Positions 21,648 to 30,305 are shown, counted from the first letter of the stretch. The stretch: DNA of 37,229 bases from Candidatus Uhrbacteria bacterium RIFCSPHIGHO2_02_FULL_53_13 (GCA_001791035.1 MGDX01000006.1:1787-39015), one strand, 5' to 3'. Notes: generated by a model not told the origin, from the sequence alone. Program-made: numbers and translations.

Positions 21648-22196
21648 ATGGCAGAACGTGAATTGGCTCGCGCAAGAGCTGAAGAACAAGCGGTAACAAC
21701 AGAGTCGGAGCGTCCACGTGAACAACCAAGGGGTGAAACTGCAGAAGCGGCCGCGGAAACGGCTCCTGCGCCCGCTCGTGTAAGTGATGGGGAGCGCGCG
21801 GCGGCGACGGAAAGCGCAACGGTGGGCGCGCGAGAAGCCGTGAGCGCGCGCGATCGGCTTGTTGGCGCGGCAAAAAAAGCGGGAAAGGGAGCGCTGGGCG
21901 CGGCAAAAGCCACAGGCAAAGCGGCGGGAAAAGCCGTCTCTTTCAGCGGTGGATGGTTAGGCAACGAAATGGTGTCCGATTGGAATCGCACGGCGTTGGG
22001 GTTTGGCGAGCGCATGCGGCGCATCACGAATGTCGCGGGGCGAATCTTCAATCCGTTCATTCGCATGGGAGCGGCGATGGAAGATTGGGCAAAGGGATAT
22101 CCTCCGTTTAGTTGGTTTATGAAAAAGACGGACACGACAGAAGCGTTGGAAGATCTTCTTCCGGATTACGGAAAAGGCGATGGCAAGAAGAAATAA
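21648..22196 (+). CDS. Hypothetical protein, Ala/Arg/Glu-rich with Gly-Ala-Lys repeat
   Basis: 182 residues from the ATG at 21648 (a GTG at 21621 is an alternative). The first 85 residues are low-complexity Ala/Arg/Glu/Thr. Then a Gly/Ala/Lys-rich segment (GAAKKAGKGALGAAKATGKA) follows, resembling amphipathic or glycine-zipper sequence. The last 80 residues are more regular (GGWLGNEMVSDWNRTALGFG, then WAKGYPPFSWFMKK). No family was recognised and no signal peptide is clear. It is divergent from the RSH gene and convergent with the RSH-like gene at 22231. Confidence 0.55.
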   Translation: MAERELARARAEEQAVTTESERPREQPRGETAEAAAETAPAPARVSDGERAAATESATVGAREAVSARDRLVGAAKKAGKGALGAAKATGKAAGKAVSFSGGWLGNEMVSDWNRTALGFGERMRRITNVAGRIFNPFIRMGAAMEDWAKGYPPFSWFMKKTDTTEALEDLLPDYGKGDGKKK

Positions 22197-22199
22197 CAG

Positions 22200-22230
22200 C
22201 ACCCGGCGCATCGAGGACGATGGCCGGGTG
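22200..22230. terminator. Bidirectional hairpin between convergent genes
   Basis: CACCCGGC (22200-22207) pairs with GCCGGGTG (22223-22230), continued by CATCG/CGATG after one bulged base, around an AGGA loop. It lies exactly between the stops of the two convergent genes. Neither strand has a T-tract, so a Rho-independent role is uncertain. Confidence 0.5.
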
Positions 22231-23559
22231 TTAGATGTGGAGCTCTCTCTTCAGCTGCTGCATGGTGTACCTCCAGTTTTTGCTCCGTACAAGTCGGTTA
22301 TTCCATTCGACGCCAAAGAGCGATGGCGGTCGAATGGTGGGGAGAAACTGTTGGAACCGGCGCCAGGCAAAAAGCCGGTCGTTCTCATCTCCCATGCTAA
22401 ACAATACGTTTGCCGCTACCGACAGCGGCAAGACCTGTATTTCTACAGGATGTCCCGCAATCATCGCGTGGACACGGTGCGCGCGAAAACGCGTGGATGC
22501 GAACGCGCTCTTTGAAGCGGTCGCATCGGCACTCGGCACACGGCCTGGACGCGGCATGGCCGTCAGTCCGGCGAGAGTGACTCCGAGATTGGCAAAGAGC
22601 CACACACCCATCTCATCAAATTCCTCATCGGCAACGACGAGCCGAACGCCCATGGCGTCAGGCGTGTACGTTCGTCCCGACTGCGACTTTGCGCAGAATT
22701 TGAACCACCGCGTTAGGGGACCCTTGACGCGGATCATGATGTACGCCTCAATCGTTCGGTCGTTCCACGGGACGCCTACGCGACATCCGTGAATGTCGGC
22801 AAGCTGCTCCACGGACTGTGCAGACGTTCCTGGCCGCAGAAAGCGACAACACTGAAGCTGGTTGCTCGACATCACGATCGGGAGAGACGTGGGTTCCCAC
22901 GATCCCGTCACCAATTCGTGACTCTCAAAATACGCTCGAACGAGCCGAATCTCGTCATCCGACACGGCGATCGCTCCTCCCGTATCGGTTCCGTCATCGC
23001 TGGCGCCTTCCGGAGTATCGTCGCGCATGCTTTCAAGAAGCCGCGTGCGAAATTCCGGATCGTCGCGCAGGATGATATCGAGTGACTGGAGCGTCATAAG
23101 GAAGATGAGGCGCGCTTCGTAAGCGCGGCGCTGATCCTCCACTGTCCTTGGCGCTTCTTGAGGGAAAGCGGCCGTGCGCAGGCGCACCACCGAGTCGCCG
23201 ATGCCAAGGATTGGCAGGGCAATTTCGTGATAGGCGGGGTCCACGAAACGTCGCACACAGCGGCGCAAGTCGCGCTTCAACTGTCGTGCCAACACGCGGA
23301 ACATTTCTGCGAGCGTATCTAAACCGCGCTCGGTCTGTTCCTCGTCGTCGGCGTACTGCCGTGCGAGCGGCCCAAAGATGAGCCCGAGGGCATGCGACGG
23401 ATCTTCGAGAATCGTCGCCGTCTCACGTTCCAACATGTCAATCAATGCACGCTGGACTTCTGTCAACTGTCTCCAATCCTCGCTGTCCCGATCGATCACG
23501 GGAATCAGGAGGCTGGGCAGTGCCAGGTCCATGTTGTTTCCGGTAATCGGGCGGTCCAT
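22231..23559 (-). CDS. Uncharacterised protein with a C-terminal RelA/SpoT synthetase-like domain
   Basis: 442 residues. The N-terminal ~220 are helix-rich and unrecognised, with an acidic linker near 178-200. Residues 273-309 (YIMIRVKGPLTRWFKF then DAMGVRLVV) align by eye with the RSH protein of this window (YISGRRKFLYSFWRK then YDLIAIRMIV): R-x-K, W-x-K and the catalytic-type aspartate (Asp301) are shared. Further on, HRVHAMIAGHPVEIQV matches QSLHSTV...GIVEFQI, keeping His364 and Glu373. The G-loop tyrosine that stacks on guanine in RelA is absent. It may be a divergent nucleotide pyrophosphokinase or an inactive relative. It has its own promoter. Confidence 0.6.
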   Translation of the reverse strand: MDRPITGNNMDLALPSLLIPVIDRDSEDWRQLTEVQRALIDMLERETATILEDPSHALGLIFGPLARQYADDEEQTERGLDTLAEMFRVLARQLKRDLRRCVRRFVDPAYHEIALPILGIGDSVVRLRTAAFPQEAPRTVEDQRRAYEARLIFLMTLQSLDIILRDDPEFRTRLLESMRDDTPEGASDDGTDTGGAIAVSDDEIRLVRAYFESHELVTGSWEPTSLPIVMSSNQLQCCRFLRPGTSAQSVEQLADIHGCRVGVPWNDRTIEAYIMIRVKGPLTRWFKFCAKSQSGRTYTPDAMGVRLVVADEEFDEMGVWLFANLGVTLAGLTAMPRPGRVPSADATASKSAFASTRFRAHRVHAMIAGHPVEIQVLPLSVAANVLFSMGDENDRLFAWRRFQQFLPTIRPPSLFGVEWNNRLVRSKNWRYTMQQLKRELHI

Positions 23560-23584
23560 TGTAGGGTACCTTTGATCCGAGCGG

Positions 23585-23613
23585 AGTATCGTCTTTTTTT
23601 GTCAAAATGTCAA
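23585..23613 (-). promoter_or_regulatory. Promoter of the RelA/SpoT-like gene
   Basis: On the minus strand TTGACA (23613-23608) and GATACT (23590-23585) are 17 bases apart. A second TTGACA overlaps the spacer. The predicted start is near 23578, leaving a leader of about 20 bases, longer than most in this window. Confidence 0.55.
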
Positions 23614-23631
23614 TCTCCTCTCTCGTAAAAT

Positions 23632-23663
23632 CAATATCCACCAACACATATCGGTGGATATTG
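23632..23663 (-). terminator. Terminator hairpin downstream of topA
   Basis: CAATATCCACC and GGTGGATATTG form a perfect 11-bp stem with a 10-nt loop. On the minus strand it begins five bases after the topA stop and is followed by ATTTTA. It marks the end of the LCP-der-pth-dprA-topA unit. Confidence 0.7.
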
Positions 23664-23668
23664 AGTTC

Positions 23669-25924
23669 CTACTTTACGTTTGCCCGTTTGTGTCGAGAAC
23701 GTTTTGGCTTCTTCAAAAGTTCAATGGCTTGTTCGAGCGTGATGTCGAGCACCGTAAAATCGGCCTTGGCTGGAATACTGCGCGATTCCTCGTCGCAAGC
23801 AATGTACGGGCCAAAGCGGCCAACGTGCGCGGTGACTTCAGAGTCTTGATACGTGCCAAGCGTACGCGGAAGGGACAGTAGGGAACTGGCGATTTCAAGC
23901 GTCACGTCGTCCGGCGCCATGCCGCGCAATAAGCTCGCGCGCTTGAGTTTTTGCTTTTTGCCGTCCACCTCTTCTTCCTCTCCCAGTTGCACATACGGAC
24001 CAAAGCGCCCAGTGCGCAGTGTAACGGCTTTTTGCGTTGCCGCGTCCGTGCCAAGCACCTTCGGTTCTTGCAGTGCTTGCTTTGTGCCGTCCTTGTTGAG
24101 CGCGATGGTGTGCTTGCACTCGGGATAATTTGAGCACGCCATAAACTTGCCGAAGCGCCCAAGTTTGATGACCATCGGGCTTTGGCATTTTTCGCACAGC
24201 TCGTCGGTCTTCTCCTCGGTGAGTTCTTTTTTGTTCACCTCCTGCTCTTTTTGCGTGATGCGTTCTTGAAGCGGCTCAAAAAAGTCGCGCACGAGCGGAA
24301 CCCAATCGCGCGCTCCTTCTTCGACGCGATCCAAATCCGCTTCCATGGTGGCCGTAAAATCTTTGTCAACGATGTTGGGAAAGTGCTCGACTAGAAGGTC
24401 GTTGACGACAAACGCAATGTCGGTCGGAAACAGTTTTTTGTTGTCGTCGCGCTCCACATAGCCGCGGTCGATGATGGTTGAAATGGTCGGCGCGTAGGTG
24501 GATGGCCGGCCGATGCCGTTTTCTTCGAGCGTTTTGACGAGCGTCGCGTCCGAGTAGCGCGCCGGCGGTTCGGTAAAGTGCTGCGTTGGCGTGAGGTTTG
24601 AAAGCGCTACGGGGTCGTGCTCTTTGAGTTCGGGAAGAAGCGTTTCTTTGGAGGCATCGGGATACAGCTTCATGTAACCGTCAAACACAATCACATTTCC
24701 GCTCGCGCGAAACGTGCCGTGCTCTCCGACAAGATCAACGCCCTGCTTGCGCAGTTTCGCCGGTGCCATTTGTGTGGCGACCGCGCGCCGCCAAATGAGG
24801 TCGTACAGTTTGAATTGTGTCGGATCTAGGTGCACGCGTACAGAATCTGGCGTGCGCGCCGCGCTTGTGGGGCGAATCGCCTCGTGCGCTTCCTGCGCGC
24901 CTTTCGCGTTTGTCTTGAAATGCCGCGGCTTATCGGCACGATACGCTTGGCCAAACGCCCCCTCTATAAACTCGTGTGCCTCGGACACAAACACATCCGC
25001 CATGTTGAGCGAGTCGGTGCGCATATACGTGATGAGCCCCGTCATACCGTCTTTGCCAAGCGCCACGCCTTCGTACAACTGTTGAGCCACGCGCATGGTT
25101 TGCTTGGAGCTCATGTGCAGTTTGTTGTTGGCGTCTTGTTGGAGCGTCGAGGTTTTGTACGGCGGCTTTGGCTGTTTGGTCTGCTCCTTTGTTTCAATGG
25201 ACGCGACGCGGTAGGTGTCGCTTCGCAAAACGGCTACCATCTCGTGTGCTTCTGCGTCGGTTTTGATGTCCATCTTGCCAACCTTTTTTTCACGATACGT
25301 CTTGAGTTTTGCGTCGAACGGAACGTTGGCATGTACAAATACGGCGTCGAGCGACCAGTATTCTTCGGAAATAAAAGCTTGGCGTTCACGTTCGCGTTCA
25401 ACGATGAATCGCATGGCGACCGATTGCACGCGACCGGCCGACAAACCGCGCGCGACTTTTTTCCATAAAAACGGCGAGAGCGTATAGCCCACCAAGCGGT
25501 CGAGGACGCGGCGGGCTTGTTGAGCTTGAAACAGATCGAGGTTGATGGAGCGCGGATGCGACATGGCCTCGTCAATGGCACGCTTGGTAATTTCGTGAAA
25601 CACGATGCGCTTGGCGGTCTTGGGATTGATCTTCAAAACATGCGCGATATGCCAAGCAATCGCTTCACCTTCGCGATCATCGTCTGTGGCGATATAAACG
25701 TCGTTCGCTTTGCTGGCCGCCGCCTTGAGCTCGCTGACGCGCTTGCGTTTGTCGGGAGGGATCACGTACTTGGGTTCGTAGCCGTGCTCGGTATCCACGC
25801 CGATTTTCGACTTTGGCAAATCGCGGATGTGCCCGTACGAAGACACCACATCAAAAGCGTCGCCGAGCATGCGTTTGATGGTCTTGGCCTTTGTGGGGGA
25901 CTCTACGATGACGAGACGGTTCAT
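23669..25924 (-). CDS. topA: DNA topoisomerase I
   Basis: Type IA topoisomerase that relaxes negative supercoils. The 751-residue protein opens with the Toprim domain (MNRLVIVESPTKAKTIKRML, DDDREGEAIAWH) and has the catalytic tyrosine in GLITYMRTDSLN. The C-terminal region has one four-cysteine zinc ribbon (CEKCQSPM...CSNYPEC) and two further GRFGPY repeats without cysteines. The frame remains open 20 codons upstream, but the added residues come from a repetitive pyrimidine-rich leader, so the start at 25924 is preferred. It is last in a five-gene unit. Confidence 0.96.
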   Translation of the reverse strand: MNRLVIVESPTKAKTIKRMLGDAFDVVSSYGHIRDLPKSKIGVDTEHGYEPKYVIPPDKRKRVSELKAAASKANDVYIATDDDREGEAIAWHIAHVLKINPKTAKRIVFHEITKRAIDEAMSHPRSINLDLFQAQQARRVLDRLVGYTLSPFLWKKVARGLSAGRVQSVAMRFIVERERERQAFISEEYWSLDAVFVHANVPFDAKLKTYREKKVGKMDIKTDAEAHEMVAVLRSDTYRVASIETKEQTKQPKPPYKTSTLQQDANNKLHMSSKQTMRVAQQLYEGVALGKDGMTGLITYMRTDSLNMADVFVSEAHEFIEGAFGQAYRADKPRHFKTNAKGAQEAHEAIRPTSAARTPDSVRVHLDPTQFKLYDLIWRRAVATQMAPAKLRKQGVDLVGEHGTFRASGNVIVFDGYMKLYPDASKETLLPELKEHDPVALSNLTPTQHFTEPPARYSDATLVKTLEENGIGRPSTYAPTISTIIDRGYVERDDNKKLFPTDIAFVVNDLLVEHFPNIVDKDFTATMEADLDRVEEGARDWVPLVRDFFEPLQERITQKEQEVNKKELTEEKTDELCEKCQSPMVIKLGRFGKFMACSNYPECKHTIALNKDGTKQALQEPKVLGTDAATQKAVTLRTGRFGPYVQLGEEEEVDGKKQKLKRASLLRGMAPDDVTLEIASSLLSLPRTLGTYQDSEVTAHVGRFGPYIACDEESRSIPAKADFTVLDITLEQAIELLKKPKRSRHKRANVK

Positions 25925-25955
25925 GGGAAAGTGAGTGGTGAGGAGTGAGTGGTGC
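25925..25955 (-). repeat. Pyrimidine-rich start-codon leader repeat, copy at topA
   Basis: The 31 bases directly before the topA ATG, read on the minus strand, run from gcaccactcactcctc to cactcactttccc. They match the 32 bases before yqeY (32730-32761) at about 27 positions with one gap. There is no Shine-Dalgarno sequence inside. Confidence 0.75.
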
Positions 25956-25980
25956 ATCATGCGCAAACGCGGTGAGATTG

Positions 25981-26856
25981 TCAAACCACGGTGAGCGAAT
26001 ATGTCTGCCGATCAGCCGTCGTGACGCGCCCTTGAAGTTCCAGTTCGGTGAGGACAGCCATCACCTCTCCAATGGGCAGTTGTGTGGCAAAGACAAGGTC
26101 ATCTATAGGCAAGGGGCCATTTTGCAGTGCCGCGGCAATGGCGGATGATTGCGGAGTATTGGCAGGCAGGTTCAGCGTGAGTTGTGTCAAATCGAGCGCG
26201 GTCAAAATGTCCTCAATGGAATTGATGGGGATGGCGCCGTCTTTGATGAGCCGATGCGGACCCTCCGAGAGCGCGGAGTCAATTGGACCGGGCACGGCAA
26301 AGACGAGGCGGTTTTCTTCCATCGCCAAACGCGCGGTGAGCATGGTGCCGGACTTGCCTGTCGCTTCTATGATAACGGTCGCGCGGCTCAAGCCCGCGAT
26401 GAGGCGATTGCGTTTTGGGAACGAGCCGGGATGCGTGGCGGTACCGTCGGGATATTCGGACAGGAGTGTGTTGCCCGTGCTTTCAAGTTGATGTGCAAGT
26501 CCAAGGTGATGTCGAGGTACGATGGAAGCGTCGTCAAGTCCTCCGGGGAGCACGGCGACGGTGCGTCCGTCCGATTCAAGAGCCGCCTTGTGCGCGGCCG
26601 AGTCAACGCCAAACGCGAGGCCCGACACAATCACGGCGCCCGCGCGCGCAAGCGGCGGCACAAGCAAGCGCACGACGCGCGCGCCATACGGACTCATGCG
26701 CCGCGAACCGACGACGCTCACACACAGCGCGTCGTGTGGCGGAAGAACGCCGCGTACAAAAACACGCTGTGGTGGATCGTGGATTTCTTTGAGCAGCGCA
26801 GGGTAGGCCGGATCGTTTTGTAAAATGCTTGAGCGGAGAGATGGTGCATGCGTCAT
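25981..26856 (-). CDS. dprA: DNA processing protein DprA (Smf)
   Basis: DprA loads RecA on incoming single-stranded DNA during natural transformation. The 291-residue product has the Rossmann-type core: VSVVGSRRMSPYGARV, VSGLAFGVDSAAHKAAL, VLPGGLD, the FPKRNRLIAGLSRATVIIEA motif and VFAVPGPI. A C-terminal winged-helix domain (about 220-291) follows. The start at 26856 overlaps the pth stop (ATGA). With recO here, and DNA-uptake pili known in CPR, competence is plausible but not shown by this window. Confidence 0.93.
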   Translation of the reverse strand: MTHAPSLRSSILQNDPAYPALLKEIHDPPQRVFVRGVLPPHDALCVSVVGSRRMSPYGARVVRLLVPPLARAGAVIVSGLAFGVDSAAHKAALESDGRTVAVLPGGLDDASIVPRHHLGLAHQLESTGNTLLSEYPDGTATHPGSFPKRNRLIAGLSRATVIIEATGKSGTMLTARLAMEENRLVFAVPGPIDSALSEGPHRLIKDGAIPINSIEDILTALDLTQLTLNLPANTPQSSAIAAALQNGPLPIDDLVFATQLPIGEVMAVLTELELQGRVTTADRQTYSLTVV

Positions 26857-27362
26857 AGGGTGTTGAGCAGACGGTTGATTTCTGTGGCGGCACGTTTCAC
26901 GACATCGGGAAGCGCGGCCTCTTGCTCTGCGCTCCACGGTTCAAGCACGTAGCGATCAAGCGGCGCGCTCGGGTTTTGCGGGCGGCCGATGCCGATGCGC
27001 ACGCGCCAAAAGTCCTCACTCCCAAGATGAGCGGTGATGGATTTGAGTCCGTTGTGACCGGCGGTGCCTCCACCGTGCTTGACGCGCACATCGCCAAACG
27101 GAAGATCGGCGTCATCATGTACGACGATGCAGCGCTCCGATGGCACATGGAACCAGTCGCATAGCGCGCGCACGGCTTCGCCCGATCGATTCATGAATGT
27201 TTGCGGTTTGGCAAAAACCGCGCTAGCGGTACGCGTCACGAGCGCCTGTGCCTTCTTTTGCGTTTTCCAATCTGACGCAAACGCATCGAGCGCCAAAAAT
27301 CCTGCGTTGTGTCGCGTGTGCTCGTACTTTGCGCTGGGATTGCCCAAGCCAACCACGAGCAC
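26853..27362 (-). CDS. pth: Peptidyl-tRNA hydrolase
   Basis: Frees peptides from peptidyl-tRNA released by stalled ribosomes. The product starting at the GTG at 27362 is 169 residues and begins with the canonical VGLGNPSAKYEHTRHNAGF. It keeps Asn and His of that motif, the MNRSGEAV asparagine, HDDADLPFG and the GGTAGHNGLKSI block. A longer version from an ATG at 27458 would overlap der by about 90 bases and add 32 residues not typical of the family, so the GTG, four bases after the der stop, is preferred. The stop overlaps the dprA start. Confidence 0.9.
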   Translation of the reverse strand: MLVVGLGNPSAKYEHTRHNAGFLALDAFASDWKTQKKAQALVTRTASAVFAKPQTFMNRSGEAVRALCDWFHVPSERCIVVHDDADLPFGDVRVKHGGGTAGHNGLKSITAHLGSEDFWRVRIGIGRPQNPSAPLDRYVLEPWSAEQEAALPDVVKRAATEINRLLNTL

Positions 27363-27366
27363 GGTC

Positions 27367-28725
27367 TCACGACGGCTTTTCGGCGATGGCGCGAATGTTG
27401 ATGGGAGTTCCGGTGAATCCGAACGCTTCCCGAAGACGGTTTTCCAAAAAGCGGACATAGGAAGGATGAAGAACATCGGCGCGACGGCCTTTCACCAAAA
27501 GACCAAACGTCGGAGGGCGCACGCCGAGCTGGCGAAAGTCGAGCACGGTTGGATGCGCCACGCCTTTTCCGCGCGATGGTTTGTGACGGGCGACGGTTTT
27601 ACGGAGGAATTGCTCCAGCTCTTCCGGCGAGACACGATGGACGCGCTCTTGCATGATTGTATCAAATAGATCGAAGAGCTTGTGGATACGCATACGTTCT
27701 GTGGCGGAAACAGTCAAGAGGGGAGCAAAGCGCAAGTGCGGAAGGGCGCGGCGGATGTCGCGCTCGACCTCGTGCACGGTGGACGGCCCTTTGTCTTGCA
27801 CGAGATCCCATTTATTGAGAGCGATCACGCATCCAACGCCGGCCTCTTGAATCAGGCGACCCAAGCGCATTTCCTGCGCGTCAATATCTTTGCCGGCGTC
27901 CAGAACCAGCACGACGATGTCGGCTTGCCGCAAACGCTCGAGCGATTGTTGCACGCCAGCGTGCTCGATGCCGGCTTGCACGCGCGATTTTCGTCGAATG
28001 CCGGCCGTATCAATGAGCAGATACTCGCGCCCGTCGAACTCCACGAGCGTGTCGTTCGGTTCGCGCGTGGTATGGGCAATGGGCGAAGTGATGAACCGAG
28101 GCTCTCCCAGAATTTCATTGATGATGGACGACTTGCCGACGTTGGGGATGCCCACAAGCGCGATGCGCGGAATCGTTCGAGCTTCTTCAAAGTCAATCGG
28201 CGGACGGCCAAGTATGGCGAGCGCATCAAACACTTCGTCCAGCACGTCCCCAAGACCATTTCCGCGGATGGCGCTCACAGGGTGCGGCAGGCCAAACGGT
28301 AGGTTGTACCAATCGGCGTCAAGCGCCGCGGCGGCTTGGCGATCAGCCTTGTTTCCCACAAGGATGACGGGTTTGTTCAAGCCCTTGAGTTTGCGCGCCA
28401 CCTGTAAATCCTGCTCAAGGACGCCGACCTCCAGATCAACGACGAGCAGAATAACATCCGCTTTTTCCATGGCTATTTCTACTTGATGCGTCACTTCTTG
28501 TTCGAACGCGTCGTGACCCGGATGGTCAAGTCCGCCCGTGTCCACTAACAAAAACTGCGCTCCCCGCCACAAAACGGGAGCTTCTTTGCGATCGCGCGTG
28601 GTGCCGGCCTTAGGCGACACAACGGCGCGGTGCGTTTCCGTCAGGCGGTTGAACAGGGTGGACTTGCCAACGTTGGTTCGACCAAGGAGCGCAACGACGG
28701 GAAGGTTGGAGGTGATGGCTTTCAT
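27367..28725 (-). CDS. der: Ribosome biogenesis GTPase Der (EngA)
   Basis: Der has two GTPase domains and a KH domain and helps assemble the 50S subunit. The 452-residue protein shows two P-loops, GRTNVGKST near residue 15 and GIPNVGKSS near residue 195. Both have DTAG/DTGG switches and NKxD motifs (GNKADR and NKWDLV), and a C-terminal KH-like domain follows. It starts one base after the LCP gene stop and is followed by pth after four bases. Confidence 0.96.
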   Translation of the reverse strand: MKAITSNLPVVALLGRTNVGKSTLFNRLTETHRAVVSPKAGTTRDRKEAPVLWRGAQFLLVDTGGLDHPGHDAFEQEVTHQVEIAMEKADVILLVVDLEVGVLEQDLQVARKLKGLNKPVILVGNKADRQAAAALDADWYNLPFGLPHPVSAIRGNGLGDVLDEVFDALAILGRPPIDFEEARTIPRIALVGIPNVGKSSIINEILGEPRFITSPIAHTTREPNDTLVEFDGREYLLIDTAGIRRKSRVQAGIEHAGVQQSLERLRQADIVVLVLDAGKDIDAQEMRLGRLIQEAGVGCVIALNKWDLVQDKGPSTVHEVERDIRRALPHLRFAPLLTVSATERMRIHKLFDLFDTIMQERVHRVSPEELEQFLRKTVARHKPSRGKGVAHPTVLDFRQLGVRPPTFGLLVKGRRADVLHPSYVRFLENRLREAFGFTGTPINIRAIAEKPS

Positions 28726-28726
28726 C

Positions 28727-30208
28727 TCATTGCCTTACCAGATAAGAGGAACTTTGTCCAAGAATAATGAGAAAATCCTCCTCGCGTTGTGCGCGGCCGT
28801 CCATGAGTCCTTCGTCGTCGAGCGTTATCGTGCGTGGGGCGATATTGTCGGTAAACAGCCAACCTGTGACCGTCGTTGCCACATCGGCTTTGAGGTATTC
28901 CTGTAGCTCTTTCAGCTCTCTGGGATACGCACCGCCCGAAAAGTCGTAAATGATGGTGTGCGAAAAGTCCCGTGTTTCCGCATTCGCGATGTTTGTGACG
29001 GAAAACCCTTGGCTTTCCAAGAGCAGTGACGTGCGAAACGCGAACCCATTGATGGATGTGCCGTTCTCGATGGCGATGCGCACATTCGCGTTTGAGTGCT
29101 CGGATGGAATAAACGCAAACGCGGACGCCGCTGTTTCTTCAGGTTTTGCCAAGTTGGCGGCAAGCGATCGAATGCTCTGCCAGTCATCATTTTTCGGCAA
29201 AATCACGTATGCTCCGTTCATGGTTGTTTCGTAAAGAAGCCCGTCCGGACTTGTGTCGAGCACGACATGTTGAATCTGATCCTGCTTCACTTCGCTTGCG
29301 TATCGGGCCAAGCGCATCATCTCCCATGTGGAGAGATCGGTGTCTACGTTGTCCGACACCGCCTTGATAAGCTCGCCAATACGCGCGGGGTTTAAAACGG
29401 TTTGAGATGAAAAGAGACGCTCCTTTACGGCCAGGATGATTTTTTGTTGACGCTTGGCGCGCGCAAAGTCGGACCCTTCTCCGTTGGTGCCGTGGCGCGA
29501 TCGTGCAAACATCAGTGCCGTGTCGCCGTCCATGCGTTGCCATCCTTCCTCAAAGCGGATCGTGCGTGTGAGGTAGTCGTCGGTGGGGTAGAGCGAATCC
29601 ACGAATGCGCGTTCCACGTACACGTCTACTCCGCCGAGCGCGTCAATAAAGTCTTCAAAACCGTGAAAATCAACCTTGACGTAATAGTGCACCTCTTGTT
29701 CGAGCATGTCGCCAATCACGTTTGCCGCATATGCGGCGCCGTTTCCCGGGTTCTCCAACTCGCCGAATGCGTTGGCGTGGTTGATTTTGCGCCAGCCCTG
29801 GTCGCCTATCGGAATCGTCAAATCGCGCGGAATGGACAGGAGTCCCACACGGTGTGCCGCCGGATCGAATGTACCGAACATGATCGTGTCCGTGAGCTCG
29901 GGGCCGTCGTGGCCTTCGCCTCCAATGCCGAGCACCACCACGTTGATGCGGCCTTCCGTTTCGCCGACGAGCGGTCGGTCGCCGCTGGTCACAAACGACG
30001 CAATCGATCGCAAAAATCCACGCGGTGTCTCTTGACTCACGTTCAACCAATCAGCGCGCGTGATGGCAAACGAGAACCCAATGCCCACAAGGGCGCCCAC
30101 AAAAACCGTCACAAAAAAGTACGACCCTAATTTCCAAGGGGTCACCGAAGGATCCGGATGGAGATCGAAGTGATCGTCCAAGAGATTGATGCGCGGATCG
30201 TCGTTCAT
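28727..30208 (-). CDS. LytR-CpsA-Psr (LCP) family protein with LytR_C domain
   Basis: LCP enzymes attach glycopolymers to peptidoglycan outside the membrane. From the ATG at 30208 the product is 493 residues: a cytoplasmic tail of about 30, a transmembrane segment (about 28-50), then the LCP catalytic domain. That domain shows VVVLGIGGEGHDGPELTDTI, the arginine motif LLSIPRDLTI, HANAFGELEN, and ARSRHGTNGEGSDFARAKRQQ. A C-terminal LytR_C domain begins near ANVRIAIENGTSINGFA. It heads the minus-strand unit with der, pth, dprA and topA. Upstream in-frame starts exist, but the promoter-like TACAAT box favours 30208. Confidence 0.92.
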   Translation of the reverse strand: MNDDPRINLLDDHFDLHPDPSVTPWKLGSYFFVTVFVGALVGIGFSFAITRADWLNVSQETPRGFLRSIASFVTSGDRPLVGETEGRINVVVLGIGGEGHDGPELTDTIMFGTFDPAAHRVGLLSIPRDLTIPIGDQGWRKINHANAFGELENPGNGAAYAANVIGDMLEQEVHYYVKVDFHGFEDFIDALGGVDVYVERAFVDSLYPTDDYLTRTIRFEEGWQRMDGDTALMFARSRHGTNGEGSDFARAKRQQKIILAVKERLFSSQTVLNPARIGELIKAVSDNVDTDLSTWEMMRLARYASEVKQDQIQHVVLDTSPDGLLYETTMNGAYVILPKNDDWQSIRSLAANLAKPEETAASAFAFIPSEHSNANVRIAIENGTSINGFAFRTSLLLESQGFSVTNIANAETRDFSHTIIYDFSGGAYPRELKELQEYLKADVATTVTGWLFTDNIAPRTITLDDEGLMDGRAQREEDFLIILGQSSSYLVRQ

Positions 30209-30215
30209 GGCTTGC

Positions 30216-30276
30216 ATTGTATGGCAAACGGAGTGCTTGCGCAACGCTTGAGCGTTGCAGAAAATCGTGATAGTAT
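30216..30276. promoter_or_regulatory. Divergent promoter region of LCP gene and lepB with a perfect inverted repeat
   Basis: For lepB, TTGAGC (30248-30253) and TAGTAT (30271-30276) are 17 bases apart. For the LCP gene, minus-strand TACAAT (30221-30216) lies eight bases before the ATG, with a weak TTGCGC 17 bases upstream. The perfect inverted repeat GCAACGCT-tg-AGCGTTGC (30241-30258) overlaps both -35 regions, a good position for a shared regulator. Confidence 0.5.
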
Positions 30277-30305
30277 GGTTTTCATTAGCGATTCTTTTAT
30301 TTTCC

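Noticed and set aside
21554..22135. Upstream extension of the RSH frame by about 194 codons
   Set aside because: The added residues are Ala/Ser/Pro/Arg-rich antisense of the plus-strand gene at 21648, and MKSQPQEYLW is a natural RSH start.
24830..25468. 212-codon plus-strand frame opposite topA
   Set aside because: Antisense shadow of topA without any signal of its own.
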